Shown here: positions 48,001 to 58,159 of the stretch, piece by piece
Position numbering within the stretch: position 1 is the stretch's first letter
Layout of the letters: every line of letters begins with the position of its first letter
Source: Septoria linicola
Lineage: Eukaryota; Ascomycota; Dothideomycetes; Mycosphaerellales; Mycosphaerellaceae
Direction of reading: 5' to 3'
Assembly: GCA_024114885.1 (NCBI GenBank)
Contig: CP099419.1
Location: 4,030,001-4,094,000 of the forward strand
DNA: 64,000 nt
Program-made: the position numbers and the translations under genes
The notes under the pieces: generated by a model
Seen by the model: the letters and a program-made list of their open reading frames with translations, nothing else
Told to the model about the DNA's origin: nothing
The model's database searches: none

Positions 48001-49106
48001 ATTTACTAATAGTTATACGCGAATCTCTATCGCGCTAGCTAGAAGTACGTATATTCTAGTACCTAGTAAAGAGTATCTCCTTAGTATAGATAGTAAGGTT
48101 TATATAAGAAGAGATCTTTTACTAGTAGGGTGCCGCTATAGAAGTTATCCTCGATAACTATAAGACTAACCTTAGTAACGTAGAGAAGCTACTACTATCG
48201 TATAGTATCAAACGTATTAATATTTTACTATACTACCCTTAGTCTAACGCTATCGTTAAAGTCGGCTATAAGACAATATTAGACGCTTACTTAAAGCTCT
48301 CTAACGGCGGCCTTTATACGATTCGTAACTATATTCTAGTAGTTCTATAGGTAGAGAGAACGATAATAGTCTCTACTACCGGCCTAATACTATCGAAGGT
48401 AATAATTAGGTATAACGTAGTACTACTAATCGAGCTAGAACACTATATCTTCTAGATTATAGATTAGGGTAAGGTTAAGACTAGAGTAGAGCTCCTTACG
48501 ATTCGAGCTTAAGCCCTAGAAGCTATAGAAACGACTATAGAAGAAGGACGACTACGTTAATAGCGTCTCCGAGAATAGAACAAGGCGTACTTTAATAAAT
48601 ATCGCTATACGGACCTTACTATACTAAAGGAAGGAGATCTCGTATTAGTATACTACTCTAAGTTAAAAACTAGCTTCTCCTATAAGCTTACGTTTAGGTA
48701 GGAAGGCCTTTTTAGAGTATCTAAAGTGTTATAGGAAGGTATATCGTATAAACTTAAAGAACTAGATAGCTCTAAATAGGAGTATATCTATAAGAGGATA
48801 GACCTTAAGAAATATACCTTTCTATAAGAAAACCTAAAGCTAGTTCCGGATTAGGTTAAACTAGACAAAGTACTACTATCGATAGAGAAGGTTATAGAAC
48901 TAGGCCTTCTACCTAGGTATAAGTATCTATAGATCTTTATTAGTAAGCTATTAGTAATAACTTAAGAAGAAAGAGAGAGTTATATACGCTAGCTACTAAT
49001 AGAGCTTAAAGAAGAAGTAGAAGACTTAGTAAGCTAAAGGCTAAAGCTAGCTCGGTAGAGCTAAAGATTTAGAAATTCGATAGGCGATACTTAATTAGAG
49101 GTATAA
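45042..49106 (+). pseudogene. Gyp-2 ORF2 (RT-RNase H-integrase), RIP-inactivated
   Basis: 4065 bases or 1355 codons, equal to Gyp-1, from ATA (was ATG) at 45042 to TAA 49104-49106. It is in a different frame from ORF1. The order is a pre-RT extension, RT (KLKKYRLINVAQKFNQVTVR; FxDD box F-L-N-N at 46563-46574), RNase H (VGVDSSSKG, YDTRKRECLSILK, VYQLNKAISNL), then integrase from about 47750. There ARPL, VILDNYKTN and SNAIVKVGYKTI correspond to the catalytic core, and a C-terminal EGDLVLVYYSKL segment follows. It ends in a charged helix-like tail (LLIELKEEVEDLVS). The layout resembles known fungal Ty3/Gypsy elements. Confidence 0.92.
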
Positions 49107-50124
49107 GCTAAGATCTAGCTACTAAAGCCTAGCCTCTACTATAAAAGAGCTAATCTTTCTAAGATCGTACTATTCTAAGCGCTTCTTTTGTTCCTAGAGC
49201 TACTATCAAGCTCTAATCTAACCTTCCTAAGCGCTTCTCTTAGTCCTAAAGCTACTATTAAGCTCTAATTAGAGCTTCCTAAGCTTATAATTTACTAGAC
49301 TAGTATAAATCTAGCTAAATCTTAGCTGTCCTAAGTACTTTTTTTATTCCTAGAGCTACTATTAAGCTATAATCTAAGCTTCTCGAGCTCCTCTTTTACT
49401 AGATTAGTAGAAATCTAGCTAATCCTAACTATCCTAACGCTATTTTCTATAGTTAAGATAAGTATCTATATAGCTAGTTACTCTCTTAAGCTTAACTTTT
49501 AAGTACAGATTCTATATCTACTAGTTAACCTACTATCCTACTCCTTTTTCTAAGTCTCGAGCCTACTATCGCTATAAAAGTCAGCTATCTCGAGCTACTT
49601 TCTACTACTAGGTCTTAAAAATCTAAGCTAGGCCTATACTCCTAAAGCTCTTTTCTACTAGCGATTTCTAAGGTTAGTACTACGATCTATCTTCCTAGAG
49701 CCTTTTTCTATTACTAATCGGCGAAGTAAGATAATAATTTTCTGTCTTAAGGGCCTTTCTACTAATAATTTTCGCCTAACTAAAGGAATTACTAAAAATA
49801 TTAGTTTCTAATAGAGAATTCTTAAAGTTTAAGGTTTTTAGCCTATATAAAGGTAGAGAAGCTTGAATCCTTAGTAACGACGGCTCTAATAGCTCCTTTC
49901 TAGCTATTAATTATAGCGCTAGCGGTCTCTACGATATAGAAAGCGCGATCTAGTAAGTCGACTAGGTATACGAAAAATAAGGCTCTTTTAAGTTAGTAGG
50001 AGTAACGACGACGATATCTAAGTCTTAGTCCTTATTAGCGATAGTAAGGTATATACTACGATAGTTAGTAGTAGCGTTAGTAGTATACGACAGCTATAGA
50101 AGCGTTAAGGTAAAGTGAACTTTT
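49107..50124 (+). other. Gyp-2 pol-ORF3 spacer with ~105 bp repeats
   Basis: I see no coding frame. Diverged repeats of about 105 bp lie at 49160-49445 (anchor agctactattaagct). It matches 33491-34510 of Gyp-1. Confidence 0.62.
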
Positions 50125-50147
50125 AGTTATCTTTTTAAACGATAACT
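50125..50147. repeat. P3 near-palindrome (Gyp-2)
   Basis: Arms agttatctttt and aacgataact, between pol and ORF3. Confidence 0.85.
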
Positions 50148-50544
50148 AAAACCTTACGTAACTAAGCCCTACGTATAGACCCCTAATCCTAATAGTAGTT
50201 ACGCTACTACGATAAGGTATATAATTAGACTACTTTTACGCTCTAAACGATCTCTTCTTCCTTATTAACTATCTATTAGTTACTATAGAGCCTTACTTCT
50301 ATTAAGTTCGATTCTTATCTTTCGTTACTACCTAGTAACGCTATATAGCTATTTATATACGTAAGTAGTAACTAATATAATAGAAAACTCTATAACTAGT
50401 TACGCGCCCGACCCTCCTCGCTATTTAAGTTACTTATTACTAGTTACGCGCTTTATATCGCTCTAAGCTACTAACACGACTAATTAAAGACGTTCTCTTT
50501 CTCTATCGCGTATAAAGAACAAGACTTCCCCTTTCTAGCGTTCT
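50148..50544 (+). other. Gyp-2 spacer before ORF3
   Basis: About 400 bases without a clear frame, the counterpart of 33071-33467. Confidence 0.5.
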
Positions 50545-52517
50545 TTAACGCTGAAACGCTTATTAAGACTAGCGCTTTTGCCTTCTACCTCGCCTATTCG
50601 AAGTCTAATATAAGAACTACCTAGATAAGAGTCCTCGAAGAAACGATAAAAGATAGCTTCTTTAAGTTCTATATAAGGTATAGCGCTCGCTCGTACTAAT
50701 CGTAAAGGCTCTCTCGTTAGTTTCTAGGCCTTAAGTAGACCTCTTACTAGTATAACAAACCTTAATAACGCTACTAAAGCTATTCTGTCGCTAGAAACGC
50801 TATAAGAATAGAAGGAGAGTATCGACTTAGTACTTAAGTAAGTCGAGGAAGTAAACGATAGAATAAAGATCGGTATATTTAACTTCTTTAAACGCCTCTT
50901 AGCTAAGATTTTGCCGAAGCACCTTAACGCGTAGAGCGTAAAGCGCGATAATATAAAGAAGATATACTAAGAAGGCCGAGACTTAGTAAAAGAGAGAAAC
51001 TTAATCTAGTAGTAGCTACGTATAGAGTTTAGGCACGAGTAGAACTTCCTCTTTTTTAACTAAGTCTTATATAATAAAAAGATACTTAGGAACCTTTATT
51101 AATAGTTAAATAAGTATAAAGGCGTCTTTAAAGAGAGCGAGCCTAAAGACTAGGTTTTCTTAGCGTAGTAAAAGTAAGATCGTTTCTATCGTTAGGTAGC
51201 GAATATATTCTCTCGTAGCTAGTACTTTTAGCTATAGAGGAGTAAGAAGACTCCTAGCTTATAAGGCTTAGGCTTTATTAATACGAACTTAGATAGGAGA
51301 CGCTACTAGAACAAGTTTAAAGTAGAGCTCTCGTAGGTCGACGTATTTAGCTATAAGATAAGAGAGGCACGCCTAGAGGTAGGCTATAAGCTTAATTAGT
51401 ATAGATTTACGGTTAAGCTTACTAAGAGAGAGCGTAAAGGAGAGACTTTCGAAGAACCGACCTACGTATTCCTAGTAGTAGAGAAATAGCCCTTAATATC
51501 CTATAGACTATTACCTCCTTCTAGAAATCTAAGACCTAATAGACGTCTCTCTTCCTCTACGCCTAAGAGCCTATCCTTATCTAGTCCTACTCGAAACTCT
51601 AGTTAAGAAAGAGAAGGAGAAGGTAATTTACTTATAACTCTAGAGCCTCGCCTTAGAGATTCTGTATCGCCTAGTACTATATAGAGGCTAAAAGCTTAGT
51701 TAGAGAAGTTAACGCTAAGCTCTACGAAGAAGCCTACGCCCGTCCTTTATAAGAGCGAGAGGCTTACTAGAATTCGCGCTAGAGAAACTATTATTAACTT
51801 AATCGAAACGTCTCCTATACCGAGCGCTTTAGGTAATAGCGATCCTATATAAGACTAAGTTTTACTTACGACGGAGCTACTACCGAGTCCGTAATACTTA
51901 TCGCTAATCGTACTAGAAGATAATAGTAGAATTAAGCTAGAGAGCGACTTAGAGCCTAATCTACGTTACTAGGCTTATATAAAGGATAGTATTACCTCTA
52001 AAGTCTACTACTATATAATCGTTAGTAGAGCCTTTAAAGAAGTCGATAATATCTAGGAGAAGAAGAAAGTAGCTAAGAGCTACGCTTTAATTAATGTTCT
52101 TCTATACCTTAGCTAGCCTCTTTATAAAGAATATATAGCTAAGATAGGTAATACTATAGGTTTAAAGCTACCGAGGACGGCTAACGTAATATATACTCTC
52201 TACTAGCGTATTATTTAGATAGGTAGTATAGCCGATCTCTAAGCTCTTATTACCTAGAATACTTAAAACCGGATATAGTTCAAGCTAGAAGCGAATACTT
52301 TCTTCTCTAAGCTAGTAGGACGCCCTCGTCGTAGTAAGAAGAGTACTAATACTTAGGAACTAGAGGACGATATTAACGCTCTAATACGCGAGGTAGGAGG
52401 AAGCTATCTTAGACCCTTTTAGTTCGTAGTAACTAAAGTAGACTTGAAGGTTACTTCTAACGTCTATTAGAGGGCTTAGAAGCTCTTAGACTACGATAGT
52501 AATAAGAGTACCTAGAC
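50545..52517 (+). pseudogene. Gyp-2 ORF3, 5' part (split by hAT-2)
   Basis: This is the first two thirds of the unrecognised ORF3. It contains ALARTNRKGSLVSF, PLTSITNLNNATKAILSLET, VEEVNDRIKIGIFNFFKRLL and LYNKKILRNLY. A Ser/Pro-rich stretch (SSSTPKSLSLSSPTRNSS) follows, and then LVGRPRRSKKSTNT. It is interrupted by hAT-2 at 52517 and resumes at 60774. With hAT-2 and its duplication removed the frame is 3147 bases, exactly 1049 codons. That is five codons longer than Gyp-1 and still in frame. Confidence 0.75.
52510..52517. other. 8 bp target-site duplication of hAT-2, left copy
   Basis: acctagac is repeated at 60774-60781. The single uninterrupted copy is in Gyp-1 near 28105 (minus strand). 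Eight bases is the hAT hallmark. Confidence 0.95.
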
Positions 52518-52930
52518 TAGACGTCGGAATAGGTTAGTACAGGTAGGGTTAGGTCCAAACCTATATTCTTAGTAATCGATATAGGTTAGAGAGGTAACCC
52601 GCTAAAGCTTAATAGGTAGTACCTATAACCAGAAAATATAGGTTAGGGCGTATACCTACGTAGGTACCTATAGGAGTATAGGTATAGGTATACTAAAATC
52701 TACGTATTTTAAGTATCTAAGTACGTGAAAAGGACGATAGGCGCCGACTATATATGCCGACTATAGGGATAAGAGGAAACGAAGGTTTTATAGTATAAAA
52801 GTAGAAAGCAATCTTATATCGTTCGCTATAGTTATAATGTAATTTGATACCGCGCTTCTACTACGTAGCCGGGTATCTCGAAGTAGCCTAAACGCTATTC
52901 CTTACGCCGAATATAACACGTAGTACTATA
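52518..52930 (+). other. hAT-2 left end, non-coding
   Basis: The terminal repeat is followed by sequence without a frame that I can support. One pair of 13 bp repeats lies at 52743-52765. Confidence 0.7.
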
Positions 52931-53049
52931 CTACTTTAAATAACCCTTGTTATCTATAACGCCCTATATACGAAGTATTCTCTAAACGAGCTATATATCC
53001 TTCTACTAGATCGTGACTCGCTTTATATAGATAGCGTAGAGGTTAGTAC

Positions 53050-53099
53050 CTATATAAGTTAGTATAAGCCGCTAAATAGTAATATAGAAGGATATATAC
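53050..53099 (-). other. predicted intron 2 of H3-like gene B
   Basis: A 50 bp intron with donor GTATAT, branch ACTAAC and acceptor TATATAG. Splicing joins VFK to STNLYAI, restoring the FEDTNLCAI region of H3. It has no 13 bp repeat. Confidence 0.85.
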
Positions 53100-53282
53100 T
53101 CTTAAAAACCTTCGTTAAATAGAGCTCTACTACCTCTTACAACGCTTCTAGTGTAGTAGCCTAAAAGCGTAGATCCTACTTAAAGCCGTAGGCGACCTCT
53201 CTTACTAGTCGCTAGAAGGGAAGCTTGCTAATAAGTAGATCCCTAGTCCTCTAAAACATCCGAATCTCTCGTAGGGCTAAAA

Positions 53283-53333
53283 CTATAGTAGATTAGCGTA
53301 CCGACTACGTTTACCGACTACGTTTTAACTTAC
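53283..53333 (-). other. predicted intron 1 of H3-like gene B with two 13 bp repeats
   Basis: A 51 bp intron with donor GTAAGT, branch-like GCTAAT and acceptor CTATAG. Splicing joins KPYRYKLG to ILALREIR, matching H3 without a gap. It contains two antisense motif copies 13 bp apart. Confidence 0.88.
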
Positions 53334-54000
53334 TACCTAGCTTATAGCGATAAGGCTTCCTTACTCTCCTTACTACCGGAGCCTTCTTAGAAAGCCTACT
53401 AGCTCGCGCCGCGTTCTAAGTATTCGACTATACTTTTAGGATACGGGATTTCTTCTTTATAGTAAGTTTTGGACCGGCTCTTCTCTTCTTCTTCGTTACT
53501 GTCTTACGAGGCGCTTTTTGCGTAATAGGCCGCTTTCTACTAAGGCCCTTCCTACTAGTAGTAGGCCTCTTTTTAGTAGGAGGCTTATTATTCTCCTCTT
53601 TAGGCGCGTCTTTATTATCCTCCTCTTTAGGCGCGTATTTATTATTGTCCTCTTTAGGCGCGTCTTTATTATTACTATCTTATATATCGATAAGAATTAG
53701 ATTATTAGCCTATCCTTGAGGCTAGTCGCTAGCTCCCTCTATTTGAAGTTACGCTAATAGAGTAGGAGAACGCGATACTTAATTAGCGAGAGCGCGTTGT
53801 TTAGGCGTAAGTATAGCGGCGTCTTATACGAGACGATTAAGAAAGTCGTAGTTAATTGGAAGTACTATATCGCGCGAGAACGCGATAGAATATTAATAAT
53901 ATTATATTTGTTTAGAGTTATAGTCGTAAGGTTAAAATTGTAAGGTTTTAGTATAGGGCTAGAATTTAGGGTCTAAAGCCTAAGGTACTAACGACCTCTC

Positions 54001-54600
54001 TATTCCCTAGAGGAACTCGCTATATATCTACTAAGATAATAGGTTAGAAATATAGTCGGTATCTGTAGTCGGCGGACTTACGCTTCTACTAAACTATACT
54101 ACCGTCCTAGCTAGTAAACCTTGTACGAATACGACAGTATAGCTATAGATCCTTAGCCTATAGTATAACCCGCTTTATATAGATAGCTAGGAGATTAGAT
54201 ATCTTAAATTTAGTAGTAAGGAACGCTTTAGCTACCTCTTAGAGGCATTCTAAGGCCGCTAATTAATAGCGTAGCCTACTACTAAAAGTAAGAACGATCT
54301 CGCGGACAAGCTACTAGAATAGGAGGCGTTAGATATATAGTTCTATTATACCCTATAATTTCTTAATCTAACGAAGCGTAATAGTGCCTAACTTAAGGAT
54401 ACGACGTTTCTACCTACTATTACGAGGTATACGCTTCCGACGAGTGTTCGTTTTTACTATAATAACCTTCTTCCAAGGCTTAATAGGCTTCTAAGTAGTG
54501 CTCTCTAGAATAGCTACTTTTAGTAGACTATACGATCGTGAACGCTAAGGAGGGCTTAAAGAGATCGATACTTGATTATCGCTCCTATACGGAGCGTCGT
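54001..54600 (-). pseudogene. H3-like gene A: second histone H3 fold, RIP-mutated
   Basis: This tandem, diverged H3-like gene lies upstream of gene B on the same strand. A basic N-terminal region (KTNTRRKRIPRNSR at about 54450-54410, then KRRILKLGT) is followed by an uninterrupted H3 fold to 54121: TITLR-IKKL, ELYI-RLLF, LVREIVLTFSSRLRY, LAALECL-EVAKAFLTTKFK, SNLLAIYIKRV, AKDL-L and RIR. With Gln restored at TAG/TAA and Tyr at His or Cys positions, this aligns along all of H3 from the KPGT region to the final helix. An intron (54081-54020) follows near the C-terminus, so the end is uncertain, and I cannot fix the start codon. It differs widely from gene B, so the pair is not a recent duplication. 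Confidence 0.88.
54020..54081 (-). other. predicted intron in H3-like gene A with two 13 bp repeats
   Basis: A 62 bp intron with donor GTAAGT, branch TCTAACC and acceptor ATATAG. It holds two sense copies (ccgactacag, ccgactatat). Confidence 0.78.
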
Positions 54601-55859
54601 AATCGAAGAACGGTATAAGAAATAAAGGAAAGGGTAGAGATAGGAGGAAGGAAGTAAAGAAAGAAGAAGTAGGTAGTTAGAAAGATACTAAAACTTACTA
54701 AGACGCTATAAGCTATAGAACCTCGGGTCTAAAGAGATACTAAGAAACTTACTAGATCCTACGTCTATACCTAAATAGGAAAGTACTATACTAGGAAAAC
54801 TACTACCGACTACGATTGCCGACTATAAATCTTATCTTGATTAATTCTAGAAGCGTAGAACTAGAGGATAGTTATAGTCGATATTAGTTTACTAGATCTA
54901 TATAATTAGATATTAGTATAGAATAATACAAAATAAGCTATTAGTTCTAAGTTATACTAAACCAAGGCCTATTCTATTAATAATAAATTATCTATAATAC
55001 TAGAGAAGAGAATATTTTTACTATATATACTAGATAGTATGAAATATATAAATATAAAGTAGTAATACTCTCTCTCTTTTCTAAGACTAATTAAAAAGGC
55101 TAGTTCTAAAAGATTAGTAGAATCTTCTAAATCTAAAGAAAAACTTTCTCTATAATAGACTTAATAGTAGTATCTCGTTATTAGGCTTTAAAATATCTTA
55201 AAACTAAATATTTATTCTATTAATATATACTATAGGATTCTTAGGATTTATACTATTTTAGTAATCTATTAAGCCTATTAACTTATTAAGTAGCTTAAAG
55301 AGTTTTAAACCTAGTCTATAGATCGATAGGATAGTTCTTAATATAATAGCTAAAATTATAATATCTCTAGCTAATATATAAGGTTATATATAGTAGAAAA
55401 GATAAGTATAAATAAGTAAGTACTTCTTAAGAAGTTAAGATATCCTTTTTAGAATAAAAGCTCTTTAAGCTAGGTCTCTATAATCTACTATTAGTCTTAT
55501 ATAATTAGCCTATACCTCTCTTTTTAAAGTAATCTTTCTTCTATCTAGTAGATATACTATAGAGACCTAGGATAGGCGGACTTAGTAGATATATTAGCCT
55601 ATACTAAGATATGATCTAATAGTAAAGTGCCGACTATATATGCCGACAACTAATATTATCTAAAAAGCTATATTAAAGTATCTAGGGGCGACCTACCTTG
55701 ACGTCACTCCTACTTAGTTAGCCCTTAGACCCTAGATTTCCCTACTTTCTACAAATTCTAAACCTCGCTTTCTAACTACCTATACTTATAACTGAATTCG
55801 TCGTATATTACTATCGCTTGTCTGACCTACCTAATTCTACTACTATTTAGTAGGTGACC
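54601..55859. other. hAT-2 central spacer, AT-rich, non-coding
   Basis: A stretch of about 1.25 kb between the minus-strand H3-like genes and the plus-strand ORF-U, so a divergent promoter region is expected here. I see no coding frame. It holds 13 bp repeat pairs at 54804-54826 and 55629-55648 and a 101 bp inverted-repeat unit at 55470-55570. From 55290 on it is conserved in hAT-1. Confidence 0.6.
55470..55570. repeat. 101 bp inverted-repeat unit (hAT-2 copy)
   Basis: Ends ctaggtctctata and tatagagacctag. The same unit is at 6599-6699. Confidence 0.65.
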
Positions 55860-56222
55860 GTTATAGCTATCGAACGCGACACTTTTAATACTAATTGTCC
55901 TAGAAATAGTACGTTAGAAGCGTAAGGCGGAGTCTCTTCCTAAACTCGAGGCGAAACGCGTAAGACTTACTACGATAAGAAAGGATATTAAAGACTGCTC
56001 GATTAATCTAAATATACTACGCGACCGCGTACGTACTCAAGCTATAGACGAAGACAAGGCTAAAGTAGACCGAAAACGTAAAGCAAAGAATCAAGCTTTT
56101 AGTCGTTTTAAGGTAAAGCAAATAGCTATACTACTAGGGTAGGACAGCCTCGATAAGGACGCGTAGAAGACGTATATTAATTAATAGAAACTAGTCTATA
56201 AGGCAAGCTTTACTAAACAACG

Positions 56223-56299
56223 GTAAGTCTCTATTATACTATTACATATATAGTCGGCAAACGTAGTCGGCGTATATAGTCGGCGCTAATATTATATAG
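56223..56299 (+). other. predicted ORF-U intron 1 with three 13 bp repeats (hAT-2)
   Basis: A 77 bp intron with donor GTAAGT, branch GCTAAT and acceptor TATATAG. Three antisense motif copies lie exactly 13 bp apart. Confidence 0.85.
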
Positions 56300-56837
56300 G
56301 GAGAGGAAGGCTCTTAAGAAGGTAGAGGAAAAGAAATCTCCTAAAGACCTTACTTAGAAAGATAAAGAAGGTTAGTATATCGAGCTCCGCCTTCTATATA
56401 GAGAGATTAAGAGAAAAGAGGGTATATTAGAAGAATTCGAAAAGGAAGATAGTAGTATATAGGTTTAGGTGCTATTAGATCCTTCTAAGTTAAAGAGAAA
56501 CTCCGTAAACGTTGTTATCGATAACCTACTAAGCTTGTCTTAAGAGGAGGACATTCAGGCCAAGTATGCTATTAAGCTGTCTACTAGTGCGCTAGGCTCT
56601 ACTAACTATAGTAGAGCGACTTATTAATACTAGTATAAGGCAATCGGCGAGTTCTAGTCTAAGATTAAGGCGCTAGACAAACTTATAGCTATATAAGTAT
56701 ATAGCGATAGCGTAAGTCTTCCTATCTATTAGAAACTCCTATCTACTAATATAATATAGAGCTCCCCTTTTACGACACCGCGGCTTCGAGGTCTAGCTGT
56801 CTTGCTTTAGATATTAGTACTAGAAGCCTAAGTCAAG

Positions 56838-56900
56838 GTATGTCTACTAGCTGTCTTAAGCGCCGACTATATTTGCCGACTATATACTAATTAACTATAG
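56838..56900 (+). other. predicted ORF-U intron 2 with two 13 bp repeats (hAT-2)
   Basis: A 63 bp intron with donor GTATGT, branch ACTAAT and acceptor ACTATAG. It holds two sense motif copies. Confidence 0.82.
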
Positions 56901-57380
56901 TCGTATATTACTAATAGCGTTTTGCCTATGCCTTACGATATCTTTTAGACGGAACACTAGACTATACTACGTAATGTTCTTAGCTAGAAGCCCTCCTTCG
57001 TTAATTACTTCTTAATCCTTATCGAGTATCTTAGATAGCTGATTCCTACTAACTACGATTAGAATACCTACGGATTCTCTATACCTACTATGTCTATATA
57101 GTAGAGACAAAACGCGAAGCTCACCTATAGTATATTTAACAAACAATATATGCTTAATAAGGAAGAGACTTTGCTCAAAGCTATAGTCGAGAGTCTAGTT
57201 CAAGCTAGATTTAAGGGCGAGTAGGCTAGTATTAGCTTTTCGTCTATTATTACGGATCTAATAGATCCTAGCGTACTTAATCTAGAGATTAGCACCGAGT
57301 TCTTAACTAGTCTGTCGTTAGCGGACAAGAGGCTTCACTACGTCTAATTAGTATAATTTAGGCTTCTCTATAGGTAAGAA

Positions 57381-57699
57381 CTACCACGGACGTCGTACTA
57401 GGGTAAAGTTATAGCGTGTTTTATAGATAGTCTAGGGCTCCCCTCTTTCTTACTTTTATAATTCAGTCTGCCTTTATCTTCTTTAACTCTTCTAGTTTCA
57501 ATACCACTACCTATAAACACGCCGCCTTCATAGCGAAATCTATCGCTAGCTACTAGAGGACTTAGGTCTAGTGCTCGACTAAGACAACGATATCAAGACA
57601 GCGTTTTTAGAGACTCTTTATAATTCGAATCTAGTCCGATAGTACCCTCTACGCTACGACCTATAGTATTAGAGCGGAGCTCTAGTAGACTACCTACTA
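57381..57699 (+). other. spacer between ORF-U and transposase
   Basis: About 320 bases. The ORF-U frame may continue to about 57530, and the transposase may start earlier than I placed it. I see no other signal. Confidence 0.4.
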
Positions 57700-58093
57700 C
57701 CTCTAAAATTCTAATTAATATACCTACGTCTTCTCTAGACTAGACTTAAGTAAATAGGGTATATCTATAGTAGAAGGAGTATAAAACGGACTTTAGAGAC
57801 TAGTATATACGACGATAGTAGGAGGTACAAGGTCGCTATAAGTATAAGTTTAGGACATAAAAGACTATACCTATTAAATAGAAGAGTACCCGTTCCTCCT
57901 AGGTCTAGAAGTTTTTCGACTAGGAGATTAATATCGAGGATACCTCGCTAAAAGTAGTCTACCGAGGTTACGAGACCTCTTTAGCCTATCTAGGCCTCCG
58001 TATTAGTACAAGTAGTCTTAGTTCTTACCTTCGAACTAAGGAGTGCGTATAGGTATTTAAGAGAAAGGGGATACTACTAGAGTATATCTAGTA

Positions 58094-58159
58094 GTATAAA
58101 GACTATTATATAAGTTCCTACTAACTACGTTTACCGACTACGTTATTAAGCTTATATAG
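58094..58159 (+). other. predicted transposase intron 1 with two 13 bp repeats (hAT-2)
   Basis: A 66 bp intron with donor GTATAA and acceptor TTATATAG. It is phase-consistent with both exons, and the first motif copy is degenerate (ctaactacgt). Confidence 0.7.

Larger units (their letters stand above)
52931..53868 (-). pseudogene. H3-like gene B: histone H3 fold with long charged tail, RIP-mutated
   Basis: Two introns (53333-53283, 53099-53050) leave 837 coding bases, 279 codons, from a decayed ATG (ATA 53868-53866) to TAG 52933-52931. The start is a best guess. An N-terminal region (VLPINYDFLNRLV) precedes three acidic repeats of D/NNKDAPKE type at about 53670-53590. A Lys/Arg-rich stretch follows (QKAPRKTVTKKKRR). 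Then comes an H3 fold: KPYRYKLG-intron-LALREIR, DLLISKLPF, RLVREVA, GFK-DLRF, ATTLEAL-EVVELYLT-VFK, intron, TNLYAIYIKRVTI and KDI-L. With RIP reversed these match canonical H3 (KPHRYKPG, VALREIR, KLPFQRLVRE, DLRFQ, TNLCAIHAKRVTIQ, KDIQLARR). The loop between helices resembles H3 more than CENP-A. The tail is unlike host H3. In-frame TAG/TAA all sit where H3 has Gln or could have. Confidence 0.92.
55860..57380 (+). pseudogene. hAT-2 ORF-U, unknown accessory gene
   Basis: A multi-exon gene with introns 56223-56299 and 56838-56900. The first exon reads KAESLPKLEAKRVRL and ILRDRVRTQAIDEDKAKVDR, and the second ERKALKKVEEKK and YREIKRKEGILEEFEKED. The last exon is more hydrophobic (NSVLPMPYDIF, SISFSSIITDLIDPS). 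The N-terminal half is strongly charged and probably helical. I recognise no domain. Frame and introns are conserved in hAT-1 (6989-8505). Stops are RIP-type and both ends are approximate. It could be a regulator or co-factor of transposition, or another passenger. Confidence 0.62.

Noticed and set aside
48400..49106. Chromodomain at the integrase C-terminus
   Set aside because: The tail is a charged helix-like stretch without the aromatic cage pattern, even after allowing for RIP.
53518..53700. 60-codon plus-strand frame with RRVFII repeats
   Set aside because: It is the antisense of the acidic repeat tail of H3-like gene B. The repeat makes sense only on the minus strand.
52931..54600. Calling the H3-like genes CENP-A (centromeric H3)
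   Set aside because: Gene B reads DLRF where CENP-A usually has a longer loop and Trp, and its C-terminal helix matches canonical H3. Gene A is ambiguous. I left both as H3-like.
54601..55859. A captured host gene in the central hAT spacer
   Set aside because: No frame stays open even when TAA/TAG are read as Gln, and the sequence is AT-rich with inverted repeats.
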